Numbered from the stretch's first letter, positions 1 through 10,672 are shown. The stretch is 64,000 nucleotides of DNA from G965247475 sp965247475 (GCA_965247475.1 OZ252016.1:1922001-1986000), one strand, 5' to 3'. Numbers and translations are program-made. Notes: generated by a model not told the origin, from the letters alone.

Positions 1-947
1 CACCCGATCAGGAAGAGCGACGATTCGACCAGCGGAAGCAGTCCGGCGCCGATCGCGAACAGCGCCACGTGCCGACGCCGAGATCCGGCGTTCAGCGCGG
101 CCGCCATCACGACCATCAGCGAGAGCCCGAGCGCGAACTGCGGCCAGTTGATCAGCATGGAGCCGACGCGCTTGAGGGCGTGCGCCGACTCAGGCACGCC
201 CAGGCGCGCGATCGCCTCCCCGAACCCGTCGCCGGCGGCGGGCTCGGACATCACCTGCGGAAGGCCGACGACGAGCGATCCGTCCAGCAGCAGCGCGGAC
301 AGCGCCGCGCCCAGCGCGATCAACCGCGGCGCGCCGAGGTCCCACACGAGGCCGGCCGCCACCAGCGCGAACGTGACGAGCAGGAACGACCCGAGCAGGT
401 AATAGATCGTCCACGGCGGCGCCGCGGCCACGTTCATGACCGTGGCGGCGATCAGATCGAGGCCGTAGTGGTAGCCGGGGCCAACGTCCGGCGCGTAGGG
501 CGAGACCGGTGGGAAGAACCCGTTCGCGATGGTCCCGGCGAGCGGCAGGTGCCAGACCTCGTCCACCCAGAGGGTCTGGGTACGGTTGCCGAGGATGAAC
601 AGATAGAGGGCAACCGACCCGGCCAGCACGGCCGCGGCACCCACCCGCGGCGCCCGGCGCAGCGACCCGAAGTTGCGCGTGCGCCATGCGAGCGCAATCG
701 CGAGGGCGGACGCGAGGACAAGGCCCAGCCAGCTGCCGAGCGGCCCGCGGACGGCCCACGACACGAGATTGGCGACGAGCAGCAGCCACAAGAAGCCGAT
801 GGCGGGCGCGTAGAACGGCCAGACCAGACGCGGGCGGCCGCCGAACAGCACCCGCGAGATCGGCAGGCCGGTGGCGGCGATCCAGCCGATCAGGAGCAGA
901 ACGCGGACAATCGCGGGCCAGACCGGGTCCGCCGGGTTCAGGGTCAA
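1..947 (-). CDS. Polytopic membrane protein, GT39-like glycosyltransferase (partial, runs off left edge)
   Basis: Translating the minus strand gives an uninterrupted hydrophobic protein from about 974 to the window edge. It has no ATG in its first part, and I take TTG at 947 as start, preceded by a TGAGG-like sequence; an upstream in-frame TGA lies near 975. At least seven membrane segments are visible, for example around LLLIGWIAAT, AAVLAGSVALYL and YYLLGSFLLVTFALV. The segment LWVDEVWHLP, followed by FFPPVSPYAPD, lies where membrane glycosyltransferases of the GT39/GT-C type carry their first extracytoplasmic acidic loop. That suggests transfer of a sugar from a lipid carrier outside the membrane. 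The 3' end is outside the window, so length and family remain uncertain. The gene upstream on the same strand is an enolase-superfamily enzyme. Confidence 0.7.
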   Translation of the reverse strand, partial: MTLNPADPVWPAIVRVLLLIGWIAATGLPISRVLFGGRPRLVWPFYAPAIGFLWLLLVANLVSWAVRGPLGSWLGLVLASALAIALAWRTRNFGSLRRAPRVGAAAVLAGSVALYLFILGNRTQTLWVDEVWHLPLAGTIANGFFPPVSPYAPDVGPGYHYGLDLIAATVMNVAAAPPWTIYYLLGSFLLVTFALVAAGLVWDLGAPRLIALGAALSALLLDGSLVVGLPQVMSEPAAGDGFGEAIARLGVPESAHALKRVGSMLINWPQFALGLSLMVVMAAALNAGSRRRHVALFAIGAGLLPLVESSLFLIG

Positions 948-1132
948 CGCGGCGCGCGCCTCAGGTACGGCTCACGCGGGGCGCGCCGGGAGACTCGTGA
1001 GGTTCCAGCCGCCGAGGTCGAACGCACCCCAAACCTGGACGAGGGCAGATTCCGAGCGACGCCAGGATGGCATAGCGCAGCGCCCATCCAGGAGAAGCGG
1101 CGGGCGCCGACGTCGGAAGCGGGCGGCTGGGG

Positions 1133-2245
<1,113 letters not shown>

Positions 2246-2358
2246 GACCGCCGCGCGATGTATCGAACGCGCGGCATTGTCGCACCGACGCGCACCCCGA
2301 GCCCGGCTGGGTGAGCGGAGCGCTCGCCGACTAGCGTCCGGCCTGCGTCATGGGTTGG

Positions 2359-3342
2359 CTAGAGCGACGCGCCCGCGCCGGCAATGAACGGGCCCGCGTC
2401 ATCATCGTCGGCATCGTCACCGGGCTCCTCGTCGACAATGTCATCCAGCGTTGGCGCATCGCTCTTGGGCAACGCGATACGGTCCATATCCAGCAACGCG
2501 TCGATGATGTTGACCGAGAACCATGCGTCGGCCGCACCCATCGTGAATGCCTCCGGCGTCGCGCGGGCGGTGTCCCGCATGATTCCGAGCCCATCCTGGT
2601 ACGGCTCGAACGACACGATCTTCTCCAAACGGACCCGGAAGCTCTTCTCGGCGCCGGTGAAGTAGATGTGCTTGGTCGTGATCCCGAGCATCCCGGAGTC
2701 CGTGTGCTCCATGGACTTGGAAGCGACGCTTCGACCCCGGAACGCGCCCGGACGCACGTAGACACCCTTGGTTACGCGGAAGCTCATACCCATGGATCCG
2801 CCTCGAAACTCACGGCGCGTCACCTGCTGGATGTAACCCACGTCCCTGAACACCCAGAGCAGCTCTTCGCTCTTCATGAGGTTGAATGGCAGCCGCCCAA
2901 ACTGGGCTCTCGCCGACCTGCGGTCAAACCGAGGCACCACGGCCTGGTCCACCAGCGAGTTGAGCAACGCCATCATCCTGAAGAGCTCGAAATGACCGTC
3001 GCTGTCGAGCCGGTTCTCGTGGAGATCGAATCGCGTTCGATAGCGATTCAGGCCGCGCTTCTCGTCGGAGGAGAGCGCGTGATCCTCCATCGACGCCTCG
3101 ACCGCATCGCACCAGCCATTCGATAGCGTCTCGGTCATCCGATCGCCCGCGACATCGATGCGACCGGTTGCGGCGACCTCACGAATCCTCCCCGACAACC
3201 CATCAAGTCCGGCGCCGTGCAACGCCGCGTCCACGCACAGCGCCTTGATGGAGCGCGCGGCGCTCTCGTGCCTGTCCGCGCACTCCTTGTGCTGGCTGCG
3301 TAGGAATCCAGCGGACTGCCCGCAGTACTTGCAATTTCCCAT
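2359..3342 (-). CDS. Zinc-ribbon and PH/GRAM-like domain protein of unknown function
   Basis: The start is ATG 3342, about ten bases after a strong AGGAGGGA; an upstream in-frame extension lacks a ribosome site. The 327-residue product opens with a metal-binding knuckle, MGNCKYCGQSAGFLRSQHKE, with CxxC followed by a HxxC. A charged helical middle follows. The C-terminal part (about residues 200-300) is beta-rich, with segments MLGITTKHIYFTG and FRVRLEKIVSFEPY that resemble bacterial PH/GRAM domains. The tail is very acidic, with clustered Asp. No enzyme motif is seen. It is a cytoplasmic protein with no signal peptide. The PH-like reading is my inference from strand pattern; I do not recognise a named family. 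Confidence 0.75.
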   Translation of the reverse strand: MGNCKYCGQSAGFLRSQHKECADRHESAARSIKALCVDAALHGAGLDGLSGRIREVAATGRIDVAGDRMTETLSNGWCDAVEASMEDHALSSDEKRGLNRYRTRFDLHENRLDSDGHFELFRMMALLNSLVDQAVVPRFDRRSARAQFGRLPFNLMKSEELLWVFRDVGYIQQVTRREFRGGSMGMSFRVTKGVYVRPGAFRGRSVASKSMEHTDSGMLGITTKHIYFTGAEKSFRVRLEKIVSFEPYQDGLGIMRDTARATPEAFTMGAADAWFSVNIIDALLDMDRIALPKSDAPTLDDIVDEEPGDDADDDDAGPFIAGAGASL

Positions 3343-3528
3343 TACACGATCCCTCCTGACGACATTGGAAGAGCCATTGGATTCTCGGGGTCGAATGGCC
3401 AGCGCGTCAGATTGTCGTAGATGTAATGGCGGATCCGCATCAGGGATTCGTCGTCGCGTGCGATGTGTTCGCAGCAGTTCGGTTGCCACGGCGGCCGGTG
3501 AAGACGGGGCCAGCCCGCCACGGGGAGG

Positions 3529-4260
3529 CTATCCGACCGCGATTCCCAGCACGGAGTGAACCGCACGCATCGGCACGATCCGCCCGCTGGTCGATTGCTC
3601 GAACGGCACGACGAACTCGAGGACTTCCTTCGCGACGTCGTCGGGGTGGTGGACGTGGTCGAATTCGACGTCCGGTTCGCGCTCAAGGATGGCGTCGGTC
3701 AGCGCCGTGTCCACCGCGCCTGGGCAGACGGCGTTGACGTGCACGTTGTGAGGCGCGAGCGCCTCCGCCAGCGCGAGTGTCAGCGAGATGGCGGCGGCCT
3801 TGGAGGCGTCGTAGGCGCTCCAGTACGCGCCGCCCACGAAGCCTGCCAGGGAGGCGACGTTGACGATCTTCCCGGCGCGGCGCGCCATCATCCCGGGCGC
3901 CACGGCCTGCGCGCAGAACAGATTGCCCTTCACGTTCGTGGCGTGGACACGGTCCCACTCGGACTCTCGGACTTCCAGCACCGGCGTGTGGCGCCAGATG
4001 CCAGCATTGTTGATCAGGATGTCGATCGGTCCAACAGAGGCCTCGATGCGCCGCACGGTCGCCCGGACCCGTAGGCGATCGGCCACATCGCAGTGCCAGG
4101 CCGTCGCGCGATCGAGCCCCGCTGCCGCCGCTTGGGCGAGATCGTCGTTCAGGTCGAGGAGGGCACAGGTCGCGCCGGCGGTGGTAAGTCGCGCGGCCGT
4201 GGCGAAGCCGATTCCCCGAGCGCCGCCGGTGACGACGGCCACGCGTCCGTCCAGTGTCAT
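3529..4260 (-). CDS. Short-chain dehydrogenase/reductase (SDR)
   Basis: Classical SDR of 243 residues that oxidises or reduces an unknown hydroxyl/keto substrate with NAD(P). The cofactor motif TGGARGIG is at residues 11-18, with an Asp-rich LLDLND after strand 2 that favours NAD(H). NNAG follows, then the catalytic set: Ser in VASLAGF and YDASK for Tyr/Lys. A GGAGG ribosome site lies upstream of ATG 4260. The C-terminus is slightly unusual: in place of the normal PVDGG-type substrate loop it has GRIVPMRAVHSVLGIAVG. It stands downstream of a long non-coding stretch and faces away from the next gene, so it may be transcribed alone. Confidence 0.93.
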   Translation of the reverse strand: MTLDGRVAVVTGGARGIGFATAARLTTAGATCALLDLNDDLAQAAAAGLDRATAWHCDVADRLRVRATVRRIEASVGPIDILINNAGIWRHTPVLEVRESEWDRVHATNVKGNLFCAQAVAPGMMARRAGKIVNVASLAGFVGGAYWSAYDASKAAAISLTLALAEALAPHNVHVNAVCPGAVDTALTDAILEREPDVEFDHVHHPDDVAKEVLEFVVPFEQSTSGRIVPMRAVHSVLGIAVG

Positions 4261-4733
4261 CGGGAGCCTCCAGGAGCGCGCCGTGACAAGTATGCAACCC
4301 TAGATGATGAGGGCGCTTCACGGCGGCGAGCAGGCCATGGTTCCGCTGCTACCCACGGTCCTTGCCGGTGTGGAAAGCGCGGATCGAACCCGGGCGGCTG
4401 TGGGTCCGGTCGGCAGAGAGCCCTCCGCGCCCGTTCGACCCCACCATTCTGCACACATGCTCCGCGTACCCGCCGCTCGACCACGGGCCTAGAAGTCTCA
4501 CTCCGCCGCCCCTCCACGCGTCTTTGTCACGGTTTCCGATACACATCTCCTCGTCCATTGCCCACCGCAGGTCCGAACACTATTCCTGGACGATCTTCCG
4601 GCAGCCCGTCATGATACCGACGCTTAGAAGAGCCAACTATGCGTCAAACGATGTAGCATTTAACACGGTCCTTGTTTGAGGTCCTAGGTAGCCTGTGTTA
4701 CGTTGCGCGCGGTCCGTCGCATCTGCACTGACC
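4261..4733. other. Intergenic region, no gene seen
   Basis: About 470 bases between divergent genes. The part from about 4560 to 4710 is distinctly less GC-rich than its surroundings. Only short unsupported reading frames occur. It probably holds promoters for both flanking genes. Confidence 0.5.
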
Positions 4734-4762
4734 TTGACACCGTTCGCACGGATGACTATGGA
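4734..4762 (+). promoter_or_regulatory. Candidate sigma70-type promoter
   Basis: A perfect TTGACA at 4734-4739 is followed, after 17 bases, by TATGGA at 4757-4762. This lies about 200 bases before the solute-binding lipoprotein gene at 4960. The -10 box matches only in its TAT start, so the call is tentative. Confidence 0.4.
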
Positions 4763-4959
4763 GAAGGGACCGGACGGGCAACTCTTCTACCTGGGGCCGC
4801 ATCCTGATGAAGCCAGCCCACGACAGGTTCTCGGACCCGCTTTCCGCCCGATTGCACCACGCCATTGGGAGTTGGCGTCGTCCTAACTCTCCTCATCGTA
4901 GGGAAATAACCGTCCGGAGCTGGTTTCTCTCTGCGCTGGATATGGTGACATACAGATTC

Positions 4960-6750
4960 ATGCCACGGCGCATTCTTGCTCTCCTTCTGATCGTTTCCAT
5001 GTCCATGCTCGCGCTATCCGCCTGCGGGCACGACGCTGAGACCACCACCGTCGACCAACTCACGGAGAATGCCGAACACTTCGAGTACAGCATTGGGAAA
5101 CAGGGCGGACGCCTGACGTTCGCCACCATTTCCGATCCGCTTGCGCTCAACCTCGCCATTGCGAACGACGCCTCGTCGTCGGGGGTGTTGGGATACCTGT
5201 TCGAGGGCCTGACCGAGACCTCGTGGTTGACGGACGAGGTGGAGCCGGCGCTCGCGGAGTCCTGGGAGCGCTCGGATGACGGTCTGACGTGGACATTCCA
5301 CATTCGCAGGGGCGTGACCTGGCACGACGGGACGCCGTTCACGGCCCACGACGTGGACTTCACCTTCAATCGGGTCATCTACAACGACGATATCCCTGCC
5401 AGCAGCCGTTCGGCATTCAACTTCCGGTTCCGGGACGAGGCGAGCGGCGGATGGAAAGAAGCGAAGATGACGGTCACGGCGATCGACGACTACACGGTCG
5501 AATGCGTCCTGCCAGTGTCATTCGCCCCGTTCCTCCGCTCCATGGGCACCGCGATATACCCGAAGCACATTCTCGAGAAGCACGTGGACGACGGCACATT
5601 CGCCTCGACGTGGGACATCGACACGGACCCGGCCGAGGTGATCGGCACCGGCCCATTCACCATCGAACGGTACGATCCCGGAGCCCGCGTGGTCATGCGG
5701 CGGAACCCGAACTACTGGCTCAAAGACGATGAGGGCAACAGCCTGCCGTACCTGGACGAGATCGTTCACATCATCGTTCCGGACCTGGAGGCGGAGCTTG
5801 CGAAGTTCCTCGCGGGTGAGTCGGACGTCCATGCGGTATTGGGCGAGGAGTTCGCGGAACTCGAGCCGCTCCAGGAAGAAGGGAATTTCACGATATACAA
5901 ACGAGGCCCCGGTTTCGGGACGACGTTCCTGGGGTTCAACATGAATCCCGGCAGGAATCCAGACACCGGCGAGTCGTATCTGGATTTCGAGAAGCTGGAA
6001 TGGTTCCGGAACAAGCAGTTCCGCCAGGCCGTCGCGCACAGCATCGACAAGAACGCGATCATCAACGATGTGCAGCATGGCATCGGATACCCGCAGTGGT
6101 CCTCGATAAGCCCGGCCGCGGGCGACTTCCACAACCCTGACGTCCGAAAGTACGAATACGATCTCGACAAGGCCAACGAAATCCTTGACGGCATCGGCTG
6201 GACGGACACCGACGGGGACGGGATACGGGAGGACAGCGATGGCAACGAAATTGCGTTCTCGCTGGTGACTAATCTGAGCAACAGTGTGCGCGCAAAGGTC
6301 GGTTGGATCGTCAGTAGGGGTATGGCAAAGATCGGTATCAAGGTGGAATATAAGCTCGTCGAATGCGGCGAGCTTGTCTCGCAGCTAACCGACTCCTATG
6401 ACTGGGAGGCTATGGTCATCGGATTCAGCGGTGGACCGGACCCGTACGGCGGCATCAGTTTCTGGCACAGCAGCGAGGACCTGCACCTGTGGCACCCCAA
6501 CCAGGCGCGGCCGGAGACGGGATGGGAAGCCGAGATCGACGAGCTGTATGTCTCGGGCAGTCAGGAACTGGACCCCGACACGCGGGTGGGGTACTACCAG
6601 CGGGCCCAGGAGATCGCGGCCGAGAACGTGCCGGTCATCTACACGGCGCTCTCGGAACGACTAAGCGCGGTCCGAGACATCTTCGGCAATCTCACGCCCA
6701 CGCTGTATGCCCTCTGGGACAGCCGCTACCTGTACCGAACGGACCTCTAG
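4960..6750 (+). CDS. ABC transporter substrate-binding lipoprotein, family 5 (oligopeptide/opine type)
   Basis: The product binds peptides, opines or small sugars outside the cell and hands them to an ABC permease. The chosen start, ATG 4960, puts a normal lipoprotein signal at the N-terminus: RR, a hydrophobic core and lipobox LSAC before Gly. An ATG at 4942 is also possible. The reading frame extends upstream to 4807, but that would bury the signal. About 596 residues is normal for SBP_bac_5. Family features are GLTETSWLTDEVEPALAESW and GVTWHDGTPFTAHDV. Near residue 460 it has a calcium-loop-like stretch, DTDGDGIREDSDGN. No permease or ATPase gene is adjacent, so it is an orphan binding protein in this window. 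Confidence 0.92.
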   Translation: MPRRILALLLIVSMSMLALSACGHDAETTTVDQLTENAEHFEYSIGKQGGRLTFATISDPLALNLAIANDASSSGVLGYLFEGLTETSWLTDEVEPALAESWERSDDGLTWTFHIRRGVTWHDGTPFTAHDVDFTFNRVIYNDDIPASSRSAFNFRFRDEASGGWKEAKMTVTAIDDYTVECVLPVSFAPFLRSMGTAIYPKHILEKHVDDGTFASTWDIDTDPAEVIGTGPFTIERYDPGARVVMRRNPNYWLKDDEGNSLPYLDEIVHIIVPDLEAELAKFLAGESDVHAVLGEEFAELEPLQEEGNFTIYKRGPGFGTTFLGFNMNPGRNPDTGESYLDFEKLEWFRNKQFRQAVAHSIDKNAIINDVQHGIGYPQWSSISPAAGDFHNPDVRKYEYDLDKANEILDGIGWTDTDGDGIREDSDGNEIAFSLVTNLSNSVRAKVGWIVSRGMAKIGIKVEYKLVECGELVSQLTDSYDWEAMVIGFSGGPDPYGGISFWHSSEDLHLWHPNQARPETGWEAEIDELYVSGSQELDPDTRVGYYQRAQEIAAENVPVIYTALSERLSAVRDIFGNLTPTLYALWDSRYLYRTDL

Positions 6751-6854
6751 CATGTCGGCGCGGCCGACGGGCCGTCCGTCAATGCGGCTCGGGACCGACC
6801 CCTCACCGAACGGAGCGGCCTTCACGCGGTCAACGACGTGAGTGGGAACTACGT

Positions 6855-7346
6855 CTAGCGTTCGTACCAGCCGGAGCCGAACAGTAGACCGTCGTGCTTG
6901 ACCGCCCAGGTGTGCTTCTGTGCGTCCTCGCCCGTCCCCGGGTTCACGATGAAATAGTCGACCCACCGGCCGTCCGCTGTCGCACCGAGCAACTCGTCGC
7001 CGTAGAACCGTCCGGTCGAGTCGACGCGGAGGCTAGGGTCGCGATTCCTGAGTTTCAGATTGTGGTGGCCGATGGTGAAGCCTTCCTCGTTGATGATGAA
7101 CACATACCACTCACCGTCAACGTTCTCGGTGCTGTTGTAGTACTCGATCGTCGCCTCCAGCCCGTCGCGCTCGTAACGCCGGATAGCCTCTCGCACCAGT
7201 GCCTTGGAGTACGCGCCGGGCTCGTCCTTGGTCGGCGCCGAGAGCGCGGGCGCGTCCCTGGTCAGCGCTACGACCGCAATGACCACCGCCGCCACAGACG
7301 CCAGCACGGCCGCCGCGGCCAGTCCGACAGCGATTCGAGCGGACAT
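6855..7346 (-). CDS. Membrane-anchored single Cache-like sensor domain protein
   Basis: This 163-residue protein has one N-terminal transmembrane helix (about residues 5-28, very Ala/Val-rich) and an extracytoplasmic domain. The domain contains GEWYVFIINEEGFTIGHHN, GRFYGDELL and WAVKHDGLLFGSGWYE. These are the strands of a small Cache domain, the ligand-sensing fold of chemoreceptors and histidine kinases. No signalling output domain is fused, so it may be a stand-alone ligand-binding protein or a partner to a kinase elsewhere. It is convergent with the solute-binding protein gene and about 100 bases from it. The family call is by motif resemblance only. Confidence 0.75.
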   Translation of the reverse strand: MSARIAVGLAAAAVLASVAAVVIAVVALTRDAPALSAPTKDEPGAYSKALVREAIRRYERDGLEATIEYYNSTENVDGEWYVFIINEEGFTIGHHNLKLRNRDPSLRVDSTGRFYGDELLGATADGRWVDYFIVNPGTGEDAQKHTWAVKHDGLLFGSGWYER

Positions 7347-7528
7347 CTAGCTCCTCCTAGGCAACGTCAACGGCGGTTCGACTTCGGTCGCAAGGCTGCC
7401 CACTGGGAAACTCAGGTGATCCGCTCCCGAGGTCCACTGCGCCTCGGGCGGGGGACGATGGGCTTCTCCGTGCGACTTTGCCGGGCCTGGATCACGTGTG
7501 AGGCCGACGCCCGAGCCGCCCACCCACG
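7347..7528. other. Short intergenic region
   Basis: About 180 bases between two genes on the same strand. No repeat or clear promoter is seen. Confidence 0.4.
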
Positions 7529-8086
7529 TCAGCAGGGAATGGCGCCGCCGGCACCCGGCTTTCTCCCCGCCACCTCGACCGGGAATTCCAGCCGCTGTGC
7601 CGGCGCACCAGTGCGCGCCGCCGGATCCCGCTCGACCAGCTCAACCACAAGGCTGGTCCGCCCAAAGCCGCTCCCCCGAAACTCCAACACCTTGGCCGCC
7701 TCCGTCGGATCCCCGATCAGACCATCCGTCTCGAACGGCGGTCCGCCATCCACCTTGGCCCACTCGAGAAACAGGGGGTCTGGTTTCTGTGCGAACCGCC
7801 ATCGCAGCGTCGAGGCGTCGTCACCCGTCAGGTGCAGTTCCATCCCTTTTCGGTCCGGCAGCCCCAGGTCAAAACAGAACCACGGCGTCTCGACCAGCGT
7901 CCCGGCATCGGCTTCGGTGATGATCTGGTGCGTGAGCTGCTCGCGACCGGTCACGATCGAGCGCGCTCCCGCCTCGTCAGCTGGGCCGCCGCCGTCCGCC
8001 GCTTCCCCGCACGCGCCCAGCGCCACCACACCAACGAGCATGAGTAGGGCCAGCCACGTGCGCAGGCCGGTCGCTCGAATCGGCAT
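7529..8086 (-). CDS. Small lipoprotein, chagasin/I42-like paralog 1 of 7
   Basis: This 185-residue protein has a lipoprotein signal ending in ALGAC. The mature part contains TEADAG, then LHLTGDDASTLRWRF, KPDPLFLEWAKVDG, FETDGLIGDP, AAKVLEFR and LVVELVERDP, and ends with PAQRLEF. Six further genes in the window share these blocks in the same order. The layout (TEADxG, strand, loop ending in an aromatic, then K.EFR..G...L.L, then PAK-strand) follows that of peptidase inhibitor family I42. However, the NPTTGY loop of chagasin is replaced by GDDASxLRW. The I42 link is inference. It probably acts at the outer face of the membrane; its target is unknown. It is transcribed alone, 180 bases from the Cache-like gene. 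Confidence 0.85.
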   Translation of the reverse strand: MPIRATGLRTWLALLMLVGVVALGACGEAADGGGPADEAGARSIVTGREQLTHQIITEADAGTLVETPWFCFDLGLPDRKGMELHLTGDDASTLRWRFAQKPDPLFLEWAKVDGGPPFETDGLIGDPTEAAKVLEFRGSGFGRTSLVVELVERDPAARTGAPAQRLEFPVEVAGRKPGAGGAIPC

Positions 8087-8740
8087 GCGTCCCCCTTGTC
8101 CATGGCCCGCTCGACGCTAGCTTACATATCCGGGAGGTTCAGGTTGACTGCCGACCGGGCCAGATGAGCAGATGGGGCGCACCCAGACCGCTCGGGCCAT
8201 CAAGCCCTTTGGGGCGCCCGGCGCGATTTTCTTAATGCGCGTCTTCAGATGATGGGCATGGGATTGGCCGCCATGCCGCCGACCGATCGCATGTCGCGGG
8301 GGCCGCATGGACGTTTCGAAACGCCGCGTGACAGACAGGGACCCGGGGCCGGGTGCGCTACCCGATCCTCGTTCGCCGTTGACCAGGCACGCCGTATGGA
8401 ACGGCTGCAACGCGGGTTCGGAGGGGGTCTTGACTTGACGTTTCGGATCAGCGGTGCCAGATTTTGCAGACTGGTGGAAAGTGTCGGGCCTCTTTGTGAG
8501 TGCACGGCGCACCCAAAGAACGCGTGGAGATCGCGAAGCGGGTATTCGGGGAGGTTCGCGTCACGCGGGGGGGGCAACGATCCTTCCTCGCTTCGCAGGT
8601 GCGCGCAGGCTTCCGTGTCACCGGGCTGCACTGTTTAGGCTGCGCCGCCCGGTGCGCGCACGGCTGATGAACCATATCGGGGTATGTAGACAATCGGTGT
8701 TTTACTGATTCGCCAGCAGGCGATGGAGGTATAGAGAGGA
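8087..8740. other. Long intergenic region upstream of the first sugar-binding protein gene
   Basis: About 650 bases with no convincing gene on either strand. Small frames on both strands lack ribosome sites and family motifs. GC drops slightly near 8640-8720, just before the binding-protein gene, which is where a promoter is expected. No known riboswitch fold was recognised. Confidence 0.5.
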
Positions 8741-10303
8741 ATGGCGTTGAGTAGAGATCGTGGATTTACGCGGCGGCGGCTGCTGCGTGCGGGTGCCGTA
8801 GGCGGCGTTGGCGCCGTAGGTGCCGCCATCCTCGCGGCTTGCGGTGAGACGCAAATCGTCGAGGTCGAGAAGATCGTGACCCGGGACGTTGAGGTGATCA
8901 AGGAAGTCCCGGTCGAGAGGATCGTCGAGAAGGTCGTCACCCGAGACGTGGAACGGATCGTGACCAAGGAAGTCATGGTCGAGGTGCCGGCCGAGGCCGC
9001 CCCCGCCATGACGGAGCAGATGGGGCCGGTCGAGGTCACGTTCTCCACCGACCACGCGGCCGGGCCGCGCGGCAAGGCCATGGCCTGGGCGCTGGCGTCC
9101 TTCCGTGACGCGCAGGAGAACATCAACATCAAGGTGGAGCCGGCGCAGGACCTGACCACCATGGCCATCGACATCGCCGCGGGCACGGGCCCGGTCACGG
9201 CGCTGATCGACGGCCGGATCTTCCAGATCCTGGTTCGCGACGGCGGGTTCAGCGACATCTCCGAGGTTGTGGCCAAAGACGGGATCGACATGGACGACTA
9301 CGTCGTGGTCCCCGAAGGGCATCCGGCCCACCAACCGTACGAGGGCTCGCTCTACTACTGGGGCGACCAGCAGCTCGGGTTCCCGTATCAGATCCACGCT
9401 CCCGGCTGGTCGTTCAACCTCGACCTGCTCGGCGCCTCCGGCGTCGACTTCCCGGGCGCGAATTGGGACTGGGACGACGCCAACGAGATGCTCAAGCAGC
9501 TCACCGACTCCAGCGCCGGCATCTACGGCATGATGGAGAGTCCCGACTGGGTCACCAGCTGGGCCGGCACGGCCTTCAGCGCGGGCGCCCCGTTCTGGTA
9601 CGACGCCGACTTCTCGACCAGCCTGTTCGACCACGACGGCTTCGTGCAGACGTTCGAATGGCTGGACCAGCTGACCAACGTCGACGGCGTCAACGTCTCG
9701 CCGTCGGTCGCGTCGGAAGTCCGCGGTGAGTTCGGCAACCCGTTCGTCGCGGGCAAGGCCGCCATTCACCACGGCAGCATGTACTACGGGCCGGCCGGCG
9801 CGGTGGCGCAGATCGGTCGCCGCTTCGAGTGGTCGCTGGGCCTCCCGCCCAAGCACCCGGGCACCGGGGAAGCGGCCACCCTGCACGAGGACCAGTCGCA
9901 CTACGTGATGAACTCGGCCGACCGCTCGGGCATCACCGAAGAGGCCGCGCGCTGGCTGTTCTTCGCGGCCAGCGAGCCGGTGTCGGAGCGCATCGGGATC
10001 GACCGCGGCAACTTCCCGACGCACCGCGGCGCCTACGATGCGCCAGGCACGCTGGCGGCGCCGCCTCAGGGTATGGAGAACTGGGGAGCGTCGCTGAACC
10101 TGGCCGCCAACCACTCCCAGGGCTACCACTCCGAGTGGCAGGCCTGGCGGGACGCCGGCTACTGGAAGTACATCAATGACCTCCTGCTGAACGGCGAGAT
10201 GGGTTCGGCGGAGGCGATTGAGAACACCCAGAGCGACGCCAACGCGGTCATGGACAAGGCCGACTGGCCGAAGCCGGTCACCAAGGCCAACTACTACAAC
10301 TAG
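8741..10303 (+). CDS. Tat-exported ABC sugar-type substrate-binding lipoprotein, copy A
   Basis: The 520-residue family-1 solute-binding protein starts at ATG 8741 behind AGAGAGGA. It has a twin-arginine signal (FTRRRLLRAGA), then lipobox LAAC. A spacer of repeated EKIVTRDVE-type units (about residues 38-85) follows and then the binding domain, beginning EVTFSTDHAAGPRGKAMAWA. Such Val/Glu/Arg spacers are common in Chloroflexota binding proteins. From about residue 72 to the end it is almost identical to the protein encoded at 15149-16636. The only clear change is INIK here against VTIK there. No permease lies nearby; a lone MsmK/UgpC-type ATPase is at 22.4 kb. The substrate is unknown; a carbohydrate is likely from the family. 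Confidence 0.92.
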   Translation: MALSRDRGFTRRRLLRAGAVGGVGAVGAAILAACGETQIVEVEKIVTRDVEVIKEVPVERIVEKVVTRDVERIVTKEVMVEVPAEAAPAMTEQMGPVEVTFSTDHAAGPRGKAMAWALASFRDAQENINIKVEPAQDLTTMAIDIAAGTGPVTALIDGRIFQILVRDGGFSDISEVVAKDGIDMDDYVVVPEGHPAHQPYEGSLYYWGDQQLGFPYQIHAPGWSFNLDLLGASGVDFPGANWDWDDANEMLKQLTDSSAGIYGMMESPDWVTSWAGTAFSAGAPFWYDADFSTSLFDHDGFVQTFEWLDQLTNVDGVNVSPSVASEVRGEFGNPFVAGKAAIHHGSMYYGPAGAVAQIGRRFEWSLGLPPKHPGTGEAATLHEDQSHYVMNSADRSGITEEAARWLFFAASEPVSERIGIDRGNFPTHRGAYDAPGTLAAPPQGMENWGASLNLAANHSQGYHSEWQAWRDAGYWKYINDLLLNGEMGSAEAIENTQSDANAVMDKADWPKPVTKANYYN

Positions 10304-10326
10304 TAGCTAGTTCGTCGATTCGAGAC
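8956..10326 (+). repeat. Inverted repeat arm, copy A (1371 bp)
   Basis: This stretch is near-identical to the reverse complement of 15126-16496, with equal length. It covers most of the binding-protein gene and continues past its stop codon to the terminator hairpin. The boundary on the 5' side is sharp, inside the coding region. Confidence 0.93.
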
Positions 10327-10327
10327 G

Positions 10328-10361
10328 TCGAGGCCCGGGCCCGCCAAGGCCCGGGCCTCGA
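10328..10361 (+). terminator. Hairpin after binding-protein copy A
   Basis: A 14-bp perfect stem starting TCGAGGCCCGGGCC (10328-10341 with 10348-10361) encloses a 6-base loop. There is only a weak T content after it. The second copy has the same stem with a real T run. Confidence 0.75.
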
Positions 10362-10672
10362 GGCGTTCCACGCCGAGCGAGTCGCCGGGCAGTCACCGCC
10401 GGACCGATTTGGGTTCGGTTGCCGCAACGTAGGGCGTCGGCCGTTCGACTGCCGTTCCATGACCGGGACGGCGAGGCGTCAGAACCGACCGATGAATGCT
10501 CTCCCTAGGCATGAGCCGGAGGATCGGTAGCACATACGCCCAGCGTCGCCACCGCTGGGCTGTCCTATTGCCGAGGAGAGGTGGGCCACCCGGCATCCCC
10601 ACCTCAAGGTCGGGCCACCTGGGCCGCTACAGCTGACGGCTTAGGCCGGTTCCTGCTTCCTGAGCCGCGCTT
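10362..10672. other. Intergenic region with a dispersed repeat
   Basis: About 310 bases between convergent genes. It holds one copy of the CACCTNAAGGTCGGGCCACC repeat near its right side and nothing else recognisable. Confidence 0.5.
10592..10623 (+). repeat. Dispersed repeat C
   Basis: It contains CATCCCCACCTCAAGGTCGG followed by GCCACCTGGG. Similar copies are at 38281-38313, 54180-54210 and 54220-54260, all intergenic. Confidence 0.7.

Noticed and set aside
4378..4420. tRNA-like T loop (GGATCGAACCC on the plus strand)
   Set aside because: The flanking arms do not pair and no anticodon arm is present.
8702..10129. Long antisense frame of 475 codons opposite binding-protein copy A (and its twin at 15323-16609)
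   Set aside because: It mirrors the codon pattern of the real gene, has Arg/Val/Gly-rich nonsense composition and no motif or ribosome site.
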